Both the position numbers and the translations under genes were made by a program. Below the pieces are notes generated by a model. It was not told the origin of the DNA, ran no database searches, and worked only from the letters and a program-made list of their open reading frames with translations. Below, one piece after another: positions 1 through 7,609 of a DNA stretch of 55,502 bases (the first letter of the stretch is position 1; the number at the start of each line of letters is the position of its first letter). The stretch is from JBDLIL01 sp039714855. GTDB taxonomy: Bacteria > Patescibacteriota > Microgenomatia > UBA1400 > PJMF01. The stretch is from positions 1 through 55,502 of the forward strand of contig JBDLIL010000001.1 in the NCBI GenBank assembly GCA_039714855.1, in the 5' to 3' direction.

Positions 1-1
1 C

Positions 2-604
2 CAACATAATTTAGTAAACATAACGCCTAGTGTAATTATCGCTAAAAAACTTGGTATTAGTGACGATCAAATTAAAAAATCTATAAAAACTTTTAAAGGC
101 TTACCACATAGGCTGGAGTTTGTAGCCAATATCAACGGCGTTGATTATTATAATGATTCTTTGGCAACCAACCCTCACGCTACTATCGCTGCGCTGGAAG
201 CATTTTCAGACAAAAATATTATTTTAATTGCCGGCGGCTATGACAGAGGCCTAGATTATTCTGAGCTAGCTGAAAAAATTTCAAAGTTAAAAGCTTGTCC
301 TGAGCAAGGTCGAGGGATCAAAAAACTAATTTTATTTCCCGATACTGGACAGAAAATCTTTGATGAGCTTAAAAAGCTTTCTACTAGTACACTAGTTACC
401 AAGTTACTAAGTAACTCGAAATTTGTTCGATCCATGCCGCAAGCAATTGAAAATGCTTCGCAAATTGCAAAACCTGGCAATATAGTCTTATTATCTCCTG
501 CTAGTGCTAGCTTTAATATGTTTGAGGATTATGCTGACAGAGGTAATCAGTTTAAAACAGCTGTTTCGGCCACAAACCAATCCCACTCTGCAGAAAAAAA
601 TTAA
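2..604 (+). CDS. murD: MurD, UDP-N-acetylmuramoylalanine-D-glutamate ligase, C-terminal part
   Basis: The reading frame is open from the left edge, so only the C-terminal 200 residues are present. MurD adds D-glutamate to UDP-MurNAc-L-Ala in the cytoplasm during peptidoglycan precursor synthesis. The visible part has the family signature of the C-terminal domain: GLPHRLEFV, then NDSLATNPHAT, a Rossmann-like strand IILIAGGYDRGLDY, and LLSPASASFNMFEDYADRG near the end. These match the conserved HR.E, NDSKATN, GG.D and LSPA.ASFD.F..... RG motifs. A short stretch KACPEQGRG, encoded by a GC-richer repeat, appears inserted between two conserved segments. The start and the ATP-binding half lie outside the window. 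The identification is firm. Confidence 0.93.
   Translation, partial: QHNLVNITPSVIIAKKLGISDDQIKKSIKTFKGLPHRLEFVANINGVDYYNDSLATNPHATIAALEAFSDKNIILIAGGYDRGLDYSELAEKISKLKACPEQGRGIKKLILFPDTGQKIFDELKKLSTSTLVTKLLSNSKFVRSMPQAIENASQIAKPGNIVLLSPASASFNMFEDYADRGNQFKTAVSATNQSHSAEKN
293..316 (+). repeat. Short palindromic-type repeat inserted in frame in murD
   Basis: The stretch contains CTTGTCCTGAGCAAG followed by GTCGAGGG. It is more GC-rich than its surroundings and resembles the CTTGTCCTGAGCGAAGTCGA type of dispersed repeat seen in many bacterial genomes. It is a multiple of three long and adds ACPEQGRG to MurD without breaking the frame. The call as an inserted repeat is inferred from sequence style and from comparable insertions in alaS and prmC. 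Confidence 0.5.
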
Positions 605-657
605 ATATATCAAACTCGTACATATTTCCGCTGTATTGGCATAATTAGCTTTTGTGC

Positions 658-663
658 TATATT
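658..663 (+). promoter_or_regulatory. -10 element of a probable leaderless promoter
   Basis: TGC precedes TATATT, an extended -10, and the GTG start at 672 follows after eight bases. No Shine-Dalgarno sequence is possible in that gap. This decides the start of the downstream coiled-coil gene. Confidence 0.5.
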
Positions 664-671
664 TAGCTGCA

Positions 672-1112
672 GTGAAAAAATCAAAAGCCAATTCTCCAGT
701 TGCCACACTCCATGATATTAAAGAAATGACTCATTTTATAGTCACCACAATAAATGAAATCTTCGGTCAACAGAATAAAAGATTGATCAAATTGGAAAAA
801 AATTATACAAAACTAGAAAGAGGTCAAGGGGAATTAAAAAGCAACTATGTTGAATTGAAGAAGGGCCAGGCAGAATTAAAAAGCAACTACGTGGAATTAA
901 AAGAAGGTCAAAGGGAATTAAAAAGCAACTACGCGGAATTAAAAGAAGGTCAGTCTCAACAATTAGATGCAAGCCTACAAGTGGTTGATGAACTAAAAAC
1001 CATGCGTGAAGAACAAGCAGCCCAAGCAAAACATAACGGCAGAACTAACGACGCATTGCAAGAGCATGATCAAAGAATCACTATACTTGAACAAAATTTT
1101 TCAATAATATAA
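672..1112 (+). CDS. Coiled-coil protein with a 14-residue tandem repeat
   Basis: Hypothetical protein of 146 residues. After a short N-terminal part containing MTHFIVTTINEIFGQQ it becomes a long charged helix rich in Lys, Glu, Leu and Gln. Three exact-period copies of the 14-residue unit ELKSNYVELKKGQA are visible in the middle, followed by a heptad-like tail ending in ITILEQNFSII. It has no signal peptide and no membrane segment, so it is probably a cytoplasmic coiled coil. The GTG at 672 is preferred because an extended -10 sits eight bases upstream; an ATG at 726 with AAAGAA before it is the alternative. No family was recognised and no function is proposed. Confidence 0.6.
   Translation: MKKSKANSPVATLHDIKEMTHFIVTTINEIFGQQNKRLIKLEKNYTKLERGQGELKSNYVELKKGQAELKSNYVELKEGQRELKSNYAELKEGQSQQLDASLQVVDELKTMREEQAAQAKHNGRTNDALQEHDQRITILEQNFSII
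831..956 (+). repeat. Three 42-bp tandem repeats inside the coiled-coil gene
   Basis: GAATTAAAAAGCAACTA begins at 831, 873 and 915, an exact period of 42 bases, which is 14 codons. The copies differ mainly at synonymous or conservative positions. They extend the coiled coil by whole turns and are not a CRISPR array because there are no unique spacers. Confidence 0.9.
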
Positions 1113-1115
1113 ATC

Positions 1116-2066
1116 TTAATCTACCAACTGTGCTGTCACTACACCTCTGCGCAAATAAGTTCCTTCAGGTGTACAAGTAACTAATTTCAGAAGCCTACTA
1201 TCATAACGCTGCATAAGAATATAAGTATCTTCCGGCTTGACTTCGCGTTTATTAATTACTCTGTAAGTATATTTAACATCGTCATGAGTGACATAAATCT
1301 CATCGCCTTTATTTAGAGTCATAATATAGCTAAATATCGAATTGTACCTATTGGGATTGTTTATTTTGGGATTATAAAATTGACGCAAAATAGAATGACC
1401 AAAAACTACTGGCGCCCCAGGTTGACCAGGAATTGCAGTCCCAGGATAATGAATCAAGCTAGCCTTTAAGTCATTGCCCCCTATTTTTACTGCTGCATTC
1501 TCTACTTCGATTTTAGGTATATCAATTTTATAAGTATCATCAGACACTTCTTGTTCTTCAATACTAGTATCAAACCAATTGTTTAGGTTAGTGAAATCTA
1601 ATTCACTATTAATAATCAAGGGACCCACACCTTCATCTTCTAGCAAAGATTCTTCTGATGACAAAGTCTGTGCATAAACAATAGGCTGTGCTTCTATAAT
1701 TTCCTCATAAGGCACAGGAGCTAAGAAATTTTCTTTGCTAAGCTCAATAGTAGTGGTAAGAGAATATGAAACTATGGGCACAATTGCACTAGACAAAAGC
1801 AAGATACCAACAGTTAAAAAAGCAAAGGGGAGCAATCTGGTAAAAACTCGTACTAATAAAGGTAATCTACGTTGAAGTTTGTTTTCATACTCTTGTGTAT
1901 CTTGTTCTTCCAATTTTTCTGCTACTTCGGAGCGCTGAGAATACTTGGCAATCATTTTCTCCAAAGTCTCCATAGAGACACCCAACTTCATAGCTTTTCT
2001 ATATATAGCTACCAGCCTTTCCTTGGAAACAGGATCGGGAGATTTTTTTTTCTTGGAAAACCACAT
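1116..2066 (-). CDS. Membrane-anchored sortase-family transpeptidase
   Basis: Sortases cleave sorting signals of surface proteins and join them to an amine acceptor outside the membrane. The 316-residue protein has a cytoplasmic N-terminal helix (about 1-70), one transmembrane segment (about 78-100, LTVGILLLSSAIVPIVSY), a linker and a C-terminal sortase domain (about 180-316). The domain shows IDIPKIEV, HYPGTAIPGQPG, VVFGHS with the catalytic His near 224, and LKLVTCTP with the catalytic Cys near 298 followed by the Arg in YLRR near 306-307. It follows the baseplate-J-like gene on the same strand by 15 bases, so the two are likely co-transcribed. Its subclass and substrates cannot be told from the window; no classical LPXTG protein was seen. 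Confidence 0.88.
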   Translation of the reverse strand: MWFSKKKKSPDPVSKERLVAIYRKAMKLGVSMETLEKMIAKYSQRSEVAEKLEEQDTQEYENKLQRRLPLLVRVFTRLLPFAFLTVGILLLSSAIVPIVSYSLTTTIELSKENFLAPVPYEEIIEAQPIVYAQTLSSEESLLEDEGVGPLIINSELDFTNLNNWFDTSIEEQEVSDDTYKIDIPKIEVENAAVKIGGNDLKASLIHYPGTAIPGQPGAPVVFGHSILRQFYNPKINNPNRYNSIFSYIMTLNKGDEIYVTHDDVKYTYRVINKREVKPEDTYILMQRYDSRLLKLVTCTPEGTYLRRGVVTAQLVD

Positions 2067-2081
2067 GTTAAAAGTGTACAG

Positions 2082-4244
2082 TTATTCTGCTCCTGAAACA
2101 ATTATTGTCACTCTCTTTTCATCCTTGGGTATCTTTTTGATTAAGCTAGCAGCCAAAGCTGGTTCAAAATTAACCACTACATTGGTAATTTCATTTTTTG
2201 AATTCAGCAGTTTTTCAGCTTCATTTATTGATTTGTTAAATATTTCAGATAATAGGGAATCTGTATTTAAATTAGCATAAGCATCAGAGCTTAAATTGGC
2301 CTCTAATATTACATCATCCGATTCTTCCTCGGATTCACTAGGACTAGACAAAATCTGGGGTCGACCTGTAAGAATGAAACCGTCTGGCAACTCTGATTTT
2401 AAAACTACCTTTGCCAAAGGTAGTAAATCTTGGGCATTATAGGAATAGGCCTCCACAGCCAACTCTAAACTTAATGAAAAAGTATTAACTTCATCTCCAA
2501 TTTCTGCATCGAAGCTTTCACTAAGAATTTTGCTTTTTCCGGTAACAACAAAATACATAGCATCCTTTGATTCATTAGCAAATTCATCACTAGCTAATTT
2601 AATTAACTCCTCTTTTAAAGAAATCGAGATATCTGCTACGTCTTGTTTGGAAACCACTTGGATTTCTCTACTAGCACCTCCAGTGAAAGCTTCTATGGAT
2701 TTGGCCTCATAACTACTAGCACTGAAATCTTCTACTGCAAATTTAAAATCTGCCACAATATTGCTTTCAGCTCCAATTTCTTGCGCTATTACTCCCACCT
2801 CTTTTTTACCAGGAACTTTTGTTTCAATGTCGCTGTCTTCGTCAATTGTAATTTTTGCTGCTGACACAATTACTTCTTCATCAATAGCGAACACTTTTCC
2901 ATCTGCAGAAATTTGAGTACCTTTGGCAAAGGTTTTTTCACTATCTGTTTTATTCAAAATTTCCACTTTGCCACTAGCTGCATCACCAATGATTTTGACT
3001 CCTGTGGATGGAGCAGTGTTAGAGCCAGTCACTGCTTTCTCTGTCACCCGAGCTGCCAAAATCATTTCATTAAAATCTGACTCTTCGATATTAGAATCTA
3101 AAGTAATAGCAATATCTTTATTGATATTCTGGCTCACTGGCGTGAGTAAAATTGATACTTTAGCCATGCTGAACAAAGCAATAATTGACCCAAAAAACAA
3201 GAATATTAAACCCATAACAAAGCCTAGTGCTGCTAACTTGTGATGAGATATTTCTTCCATAATATTTCCAGGATTTAAACGAATTTTTTCAGTCAAGCCT
3301 GCCTGCTGATGAAACAGAGACCGATCAACCTTCGGCTTATTTTTTGCCTTAATCAGTGAAGCAATGCCTTGTTTTGTTAATTGTTTAGTCCCTAATTCTT
3401 GAAAACCAAAGTCGGTTTCTTCAGTTGTAGCAGTTTCTTGCCCTGATGAAGCAATAACAAGTTTTTCACTAGTAGCATCTTGATCACTGATTAACCCCTT
3501 CGCCTTTCCCACCACCTTGCCTCCAGTTTTGATGATAGCTTCGATACTTTCTTTGGTATTTATTATCTCCACCACTGGACGTTGCAAAAAATTGTGACTC
3601 TCGCGCCAATCTTTTTTAATTAATTTTTGTTGTTGCTTACTTATCTCTGCATCTGACACTTCTGTAGAATGCAAAATCATTCTAGGTGGATAACTTCGTT
3701 TTGAGACTGAAGGAGACTTTTCAAGCCTGGCCAAAGCTTCTGCAAGATCTGCACTCAGATCGTCTGATCTACCCACGTTTTCTCTAGATAAAATACTTCC
3801 ACCCTCTACGAATAAAAGTTCCAAGCTGGATTTTTCTAGTGTCAGTAGCAAACTAGCATTGACAGCTTTTTCATTTTTTAAATAATCTAAAATTACCTCA
3901 GAACCAACTACAAAACCAACTACCTTGAGAGATAGGTTACTGCTGAGCTTTTTTAAAATCGGCTTTTTATCATCTGAGATTCCGCCATTGGCCCAACTGC
4001 TTTTTAGACAAAATAAAACCTGATCGGTCTTTTCAGACATCTCGCCCAACTCTTGTAGAGACTGATCTGTCTTTAACAATAAAGCTTCTACATCAGAAAA
4101 ATCATGCGGTTTAGAAGTTTTTAAGATTTCTATTTCACCCTCATCTATTCGCCACAAGGCGCTGCGCACTGCCGTGTCAGATAAAAAAACTGCCAAAAAT
4201 AAATAGGGATCTTTTTTGTCTGAAAATACATTCGGGAGTGGCAT
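2082..4244 (-). CDS. PilM/actin-like N-terminal domain fused through a membrane helix to a baseplate-J-like domain
   Basis: About 720 residues from the chosen ATG. The N-terminal part (roughly 1-200) has the look of an actin-like ATPase fold of the PilM/FtsA type (LAVFLSDTAVRSALW, ILDYLKNEKAVNASLLLTLE). A variable linker follows, then one transmembrane helix (LGFVMGLIFLFFGSIIALF) and an exported domain with FAKGTQISADGKVFAIDEE, VPGKKEVGVIAQEIGAESN and FTGGASREIQVVSKQDVAD, the pattern of baseplate J-like proteins found in many CPR genomes. The ATG at 4244 is chosen over an upstream in-frame ATG at 4280 because TATAAT lies six bases before it. It may link a cytoplasmic actin-like module to a surface assembly. 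Domain calls are by eye and the function is unknown. Confidence 0.7.
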   Translation of the reverse strand: MPLPNVFSDKKDPYLFLAVFLSDTAVRSALWRIDEGEIEILKTSKPHDFSDVEALLLKTDQSLQELGEMSEKTDQVLFCLKSSWANGGISDDKKPILKKLSSNLSLKVVGFVVGSEVILDYLKNEKAVNASLLLTLEKSSLELLFVEGGSILSRENVGRSDDLSADLAEALARLEKSPSVSKRSYPPRMILHSTEVSDAEISKQQQKLIKKDWRESHNFLQRPVVEIINTKESIEAIIKTGGKVVGKAKGLISDQDATSEKLVIASSGQETATTEETDFGFQELGTKQLTKQGIASLIKAKNKPKVDRSLFHQQAGLTEKIRLNPGNIMEEISHHKLAALGFVMGLIFLFFGSIIALFSMAKVSILLTPVSQNINKDIAITLDSNIEESDFNEMILAARVTEKAVTGSNTAPSTGVKIIGDAASGKVEILNKTDSEKTFAKGTQISADGKVFAIDEEVIVSAAKITIDEDSDIETKVPGKKEVGVIAQEIGAESNIVADFKFAVEDFSASSYEAKSIEAFTGGASREIQVVSKQDVADISISLKEELIKLASDEFANESKDAMYFVVTGKSKILSESFDAEIGDEVNTFSLSLELAVEAYSYNAQDLLPLAKVVLKSELPDGFILTGRPQILSSPSESEEESDDVILEANLSSDAYANLNTDSLLSEIFNKSINEAEKLLNSKNEITNVVVNFEPALAASLIKKIPKDEKRVTIIVSGAE

Positions 4245-4250
4245 GGGGAT

Positions 4251-4256
4251 ATTATA
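4251..4256 (-). promoter_or_regulatory. -10 element of a probable leaderless promoter
   Basis: On the minus strand TATAAT is followed by six bases and the ATG at 4244. No Shine-Dalgarno sequence is present. It supports the downstream start for the baseplate-J-like gene. Confidence 0.6.
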
Positions 4257-4293
4257 GAGTAATTCTTGGGGAAGAAGCAAGGAAAAGATGTAA

Positions 4294-6162
4294 TCAAATT
4301 AACTCCATATAAACCCGTCTCATCCCCGTCCCCACTGCCTTCTCTTTGCTGATTTTTATCTCGCCAATTTCACCAGTATTTTTTACATGTGGGCCGCCAC
4401 AAAGTTCGTGACTGATCCAGTCGCGCCCTTCCGAAGCCTCGTGCGAAGGGGGGCCATCTGCAGGACCAATTACATAAACGCTTACTTCATCTGGATATTT
4501 TTCTGCAAAAAATGCTAGTGCCCCTTGTTCCAGTGCTTTTTGCTTATTCATATTTTTTTTGCTCACTGGCAAACTTGCTTTTATCCAAGTATTTACCTGC
4601 TCTTCTACTTGTTCTTTTTCTTCTTGGGTTAAAGCCTGTGGATGAGCGAAATCAAATCTTAATCTTTTTGCAGTAATGTTCGAGCCTTTTTGTTTTACAT
4701 GATTGCCTAAAATTTTGCGCAGTGCTGCGTGCAATAGGTGAGTGGCAGTGTGATACTTTACTGTGATTTCGCCAGCGTTAGCAAGACCACCTTTGAACAT
4801 TCCTACTGATGCTGTTCGAGATTTCTCTGCGTGTTCTTGGCGCAATTTTTCAAATTTATTTTTTATATTTTTTTCAACTTTAATATTTTTATTCTCTGCT
4901 TCTTCTATAGAAAGATCCAAAGGAAAACCATGTGTCTCATGGAGCTTAAAAGCTTGTTCTGCACTTAAAATACCCCTGCCTTCGGCCTGCCCCTCTGAAG
5001 AGGGGATTTCTTCAAACTTTCTCAAGCCTTTTTCCAGAGTTTTCAAAAACTTTTTTTCTTCTTCTTGCAAGGCATTTTTAATTTCTATTCTTTCTTCTTT
5101 ATTTTTTGGATAAACTTGACCATAAATTTCAAACACTACATCAACCAAATCGCTTACAAACTCTTTTGCTATGCCCAAATTTTTGCCATGCCTAATAGCC
5201 CTACGCAAAAGTCTACGAGAAAAATATCCCTGAGCTTTATTGCTAGGATAAACAGCATCGGCAGCTAGCATTACTGCAGCTTTTAGATGGTCAGCTATAA
5301 TTCTAAAAGATTCAAAATTCTCAGAGTATTTTTTATTACTAAGTTCTTCCAGTTTTTTAATAATTGGCGCAAATAAATCTGTTTTAAAAACATCTTGCTC
5401 ATCTTGCATGGCGGCTAATATTCTTTCGAATCCTCCACCAAAATCAATATTTTCTTGACTCAGCTTTTCAACCCCATCTGCAGTTTTTTTGTAACTCATA
5501 AACACGCTGTTTCCTATCTCCATAAATCTGCCGCAATCGCAATTTGGGTGACACTCTTCATCTTTCCAAACAGATTTTTCATGAAGTTTTAGCTCTGTGC
5601 CAAAATCATAAAATATCTCAGAACTTGGACCACCGGGCTCACCTACTGGCATTTGAGCTGGTGCGCCTGAACGTGACCACCAATTCTTCTCAGCAGAATA
5701 AGCATGAATGTGTTTTTCTGGTAAAGCTAAATCTAACCAAATCTTTTCAGCCTCTGTATCTTTCGGCACTAAATCATTACCTTCAAATATGCTTACTTGC
5801 AATTTTTCTTTTGGTAGCCTTAACTCAACTGTTAAAAATTCCCAAAGCCAATTTATTTGATCTTTTTTTGTATAAGATCCAAGCGACCAATTGCCCAACA
5901 TTTCAAAAAATGTTGTGTGCCTATTATCGCCGACTTCTTCTATGTCTACTGCTCTAAAACACTTTTGTGAATCTACTAAGCGATCACCCTTGGGGTGAGT
6001 TTGACCAAGTAAGTAAGGAACTAGTGGCTGCATGCCGCTACTCGTAAAAAGGGTGGTGGAATCATTTTCCGGAACCAGCGGAGCCGAAGGAATAATTTTA
6101 TGCTTGCGAATCTTGTCTGCAAAAAAATCTAAATATTTTTGGCGAAGTTGATTGGGAGTCAT
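4294..6162 (-). CDS. alaS: Alanyl-tRNA synthetase, short form
   Basis: Charges tRNA-Ala with alanine and edits mischarged tRNA. The 622-residue protein carries the catalytic domain (FTSSGMQPLVPYLLGQTHP, RHTTFFEMLGNWSLGSY), the tRNA-recognition region (YFSRRLLRRAIRHGKNLG) and the editing domain with HTATHLLHAAL and CGGPHV as zinc ligands. It ends right after the editing domain, so the C-Ala dimerisation domain of the roughly 875-residue bacterial form is missing, as is common in CPR. Two GC-rich repeats add SSEGQAEGRG near the start of the linker to the editing domain and DGPPSHEASEGRD just before SHELCGGPHV. The promoter is an extended -10 with TATAAT six bases before the ATG, so the transcript is probably leaderless. 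The gene ends in TGA. Confidence 0.95.
   Translation of the reverse strand: MTPNQLRQKYLDFFADKIRKHKIIPSAPLVPENDSTTLFTSSGMQPLVPYLLGQTHPKGDRLVDSQKCFRAVDIEEVGDNRHTTFFEMLGNWSLGSYTKKDQINWLWEFLTVELRLPKEKLQVSIFEGNDLVPKDTEAEKIWLDLALPEKHIHAYSAEKNWWSRSGAPAQMPVGEPGGPSSEIFYDFGTELKLHEKSVWKDEECHPNCDCGRFMEIGNSVFMSYKKTADGVEKLSQENIDFGGGFERILAAMQDEQDVFKTDLFAPIIKKLEELSNKKYSENFESFRIIADHLKAAVMLAADAVYPSNKAQGYFSRRLLRRAIRHGKNLGIAKEFVSDLVDVVFEIYGQVYPKNKEERIEIKNALQEEEKKFLKTLEKGLRKFEEIPSSEGQAEGRGILSAEQAFKLHETHGFPLDLSIEEAENKNIKVEKNIKNKFEKLRQEHAEKSRTASVGMFKGGLANAGEITVKYHTATHLLHAALRKILGNHVKQKGSNITAKRLRFDFAHPQALTQEEKEQVEEQVNTWIKASLPVSKKNMNKQKALEQGALAFFAEKYPDEVSVYVIGPADGPPSHEASEGRDWISHELCGGPHVKNTGEIGEIKISKEKAVGTGMRRVYMELI
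4423..4455 (-). repeat. Palindromic insert in the alaS editing domain
   Basis: CCCTTC and GAAGGG arms flank a short GC-rich core. The segment encodes about 13-15 extra residues (PPSHEASEGRD) between VYVIG and WISHELCGG, where the family normally has only a few. It keeps the reading frame. Confidence 0.5.
4973..5012 (-). repeat. Palindromic insert in the alaS linker
   Basis: CCCCTCTGAAGAGGGG is a perfect inverted repeat next to CTGCCTTCGGCCTG. It encodes PSSEGQAEGRG in frame, between LEKGLRKFEE and ILSAEQAFKLHETHGFPLD, which are adjacent in ordinary AlaRS. Confidence 0.55.
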
Positions 6163-6168
6163 GAAGGA

Positions 6169-6177
6169 ATTATATCA
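6169..6177 (-). promoter_or_regulatory. Extended -10 promoter of alaS, leaderless arrangement
   Basis: The minus strand reads TGATATAAT, a perfect extended -10, followed by six bases (TCCTTC) and the alaS ATG. Transcription would begin at or next to the start codon. Confidence 0.65.
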
Positions 6178-6205
6178 GCTTAACAATATACACTGAGAGA
6201 TGAGA

Positions 6206-6505
6206 CTAAGTACCCCTAAACTTCTTTTTTTTCACTGTTTTAGTTTTAGAAGTTTTAGGTTTTACATTTTTCTTTGTAGGAGTAGATAACTTGCCAACAG
6301 CATCGCCAATCATTTCTTTCAACCCCTTGCCCGACTCAATCACTCCCTCTTTCTCCAACTCTCCCTTAGCTTTTTCCCACTCTTTAGCCAATTGAGTTCT
6401 TACTGAATCTCCTTTTTTTGTGCCAAACAAAAAATATCCAGCAGCACCAGCAAAAAGACCAACCGTAAAACCATTCAAAAATGACCCATGTTTTTCTTCT
6501 GACAT
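6206..6505 (-). CDS. YtxH-like small membrane protein
   Basis: A 99-residue protein with one N-terminal membrane segment, FTVGLFAGAAGYFLFGTKKG, of the YtxH type (GxxxG-rich helix followed by KKG). A helical region and a strongly basic Lys/Thr tail (KKNVKPKTSKTKTVKKKK) follow. GGGAGGTGAGG upstream of the ATG is a strong ribosome binding site. It follows a second small membrane protein, then the RodZ-like gene and yqeY, all on the same strand, which suggests one envelope-related operon. The family is known from Gram-positive stress proteins, but its function is poorly defined. Confidence 0.7.
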   Translation of the reverse strand: MSEEKHGSFLNGFTVGLFAGAAGYFLFGTKKGDSVRTQLAKEWEKAKGELEKEGVIESGKGLKEMIGDAVGKLSTPTKKNVKPKTSKTKTVKKKKFRGT

Positions 6506-6544
6506 AAAACCTCACCTCCCTGTTTCGCAATGCAAAACTAGGGG

Positions 6545-6566
6545 TCCTCTCCATTTCTGGAGAGGA
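6545..6566. repeat. Intergenic palindrome CCTCTCC...GGAGAGG
   Basis: CCTCTCC and GGAGAGG arms separated by six bases form a hairpin between two co-oriented genes. There is no T-run on the minus strand, so it does not look like an intrinsic terminator. It resembles the palindromes near 19.3 and 19.8 kb in style. Confidence 0.5.
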
Positions 6567-6580
6567 TAATATTGATCAAA

Positions 6581-6850
6581 TTATTTACTAACTTTATCTT
6601 TGTTTAACCAGCTCACAAATGCTTCAAACACTTTCATGCCGGCACCCAAGCCCTGCGCCATACCACCCAAATTTTGCAGTGGCTTAACTACTAAGTTAAC
6701 CTGAGTCTCTACCGTGTCTAGAGTCTTATTGAGTTTAGCCAAGGTCTTGCGCACTTCCAAAAGCACTAAAAAAACCTGTACTCCCACTATGGATAAAACT
6801 ACTGAAATGATGATCACTACAACCGCAAATATGACTGATAGGGGATCCAT
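6581..6850 (-). CDS. Small DUF948-like membrane protein
   Basis: An 89-residue protein with a strongly hydrophobic N-terminal helix (VIFAVVVIIISVVLSIVGVQVFLVLLEV) and an amphipathic helix with KTLAKLNKTLDTVETQVN, followed by a short tail. This layout resembles DUF948-type proteins, which often lie next to YtxH-like genes as here. A GGAGG site precedes the ATG. The function is unknown; a cell-envelope role is suggested only by the neighbours. Confidence 0.6.
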   Translation of the reverse strand: MDPLSVIFAVVVIIISVVLSIVGVQVFLVLLEVRKTLAKLNKTLDTVETQVNLVVKPLQNLGGMAQGLGAGMKVFEAFVSWLNKDKVSK

Positions 6851-6873
6851 AAAACCTCCGATTAAATTTAACT

Positions 6874-6915
6874 AATATTTAGTATCCAATATCTAGTATT
6901 TAATATCTAGTATCT
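6874..6915. repeat. Three tandem 14-bp AT-rich repeats
   Basis: AATATTTAGTATCC, AATATCTAGTATTT and AATATCTAGTATCT follow one another with an exact period of 14. They fill the gap between the RodZ-like gene and the DUF948-like gene and overlap the rodZ-like stop codon. A related stretch occurs near 26785-26806. Confidence 0.85.
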
Positions 6916-7558
6916 AAAACTCTACTCTTACTGTCCTCTGAATAACATTGGTCTTACCACGTCGATCCGTAGCTTCAATGGTAATAGTATTCAAACCTTC
7001 TCTGGGCAAATAAACCTCTGTTTGAAAATTGCCATTTACATCTAATTCCACAGATTGAGTATTAATTAACAATGTGGCATCATTAACACTTTTACCTTCC
7101 ACTATTACTTTGGCAGCTACTCTTTCATCCTCTTGTGGTTTAGAAATTTCTAAAAATGGTGGTTTTTGTAAGTTGTACCACTGCACTGCAATATAGCTAA
7201 TAAGAGCAATAAATAAACTACTTAAAATTAACAAAGCAAAAGTTATCGGAGTCCACCACTGCCTCTTTTTTAAAACTGGCTTAATAAATTCTTGAGGAAT
7301 TAACTTACCCTTAGCACTTTCTTTGTAATCTCTTCTCAAGAGGGCTAAAATTGGTTTTTCATCAAAAGCAAAAATTTGAGCATATGTTCTAATGTAACCC
7401 TTGGTATAAGTTGCTGCTGGCAACATCTCAAATTGATTGTTTTCCAAAAGCTCGAGGTAACCCTCACGAATATGCGTTTTTGCCGCCAAATCCTCCAAAG
7501 AAACCTTATGGTATTCTCTATAATCTTTTAGTATTTCACCTATGCTTTTACTGCGCAT
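6914..7558 (-). CDS. RodZ-like helix-turn-helix membrane protein
   Basis: The 214-residue protein has an N-terminal HTH_25-type domain (GEILKDYREYHKVSLEDLAAKTHIREGYLELLE, about 6-70) with the GYIRTYAQ segment typical of RodZ. One transmembrane helix (about 117-137, TFALLILSSLFIALISYIAV) follows, then an extracytoplasmic beta-rich domain with EGLNTITIEATDRRGK resembling a glucodextranase/Ig-like fold. RodZ-type proteins connect MreB-linked cell-wall growth to the membrane. It is preceded by yqeY with a GGAGGT site five bases before its ATG. The helix-turn-helix may bind protein rather than DNA. Confidence 0.78.
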   Translation of the reverse strand: MRSKSIGEILKDYREYHKVSLEDLAAKTHIREGYLELLENNQFEMLPAATYTKGYIRTYAQIFAFDEKPILALLRRDYKESAKGKLIPQEFIKPVLKKRQWWTPITFALLILSSLFIALISYIAVQWYNLQKPPFLEISKPQEDERVAAKVIVEGKSVNDATLLINTQSVELDVNGNFQTEVYLPREGLNTITIEATDRRGKTNVIQRTVRVEF

Positions 7559-7568
7559 ATACCTCCAG

Positions 7569-7609
7569 TGTCATCCCTGTACCTGTCCGCCCTTGGCGGG
7601 AAAACGGGA
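7569..7609 (-). repeat. GC-rich repeat forming the end of yqeY
   Basis: On the minus strand CCCGCCAAGGGCGGAC and CAGGGATGACA can be read. The palindrome CCGCC/GGCGG and the GGGATGACA end match the element at 12603-12648. Here the repeat supplies the last residues of YqeY (FPAKGGQVQG) and its TGA stop, directly before the ribosome binding site of the next gene. Confidence 0.6.

Noticed and set aside
831..956. Regular repeats that could suggest a CRISPR array
   Set aside because: The units are directly adjacent, coding and without unique spacers.
6545..6566. Intrinsic terminator between two small membrane protein genes
   Set aside because: A good stem is present but no T-run follows on the transcribed strand.
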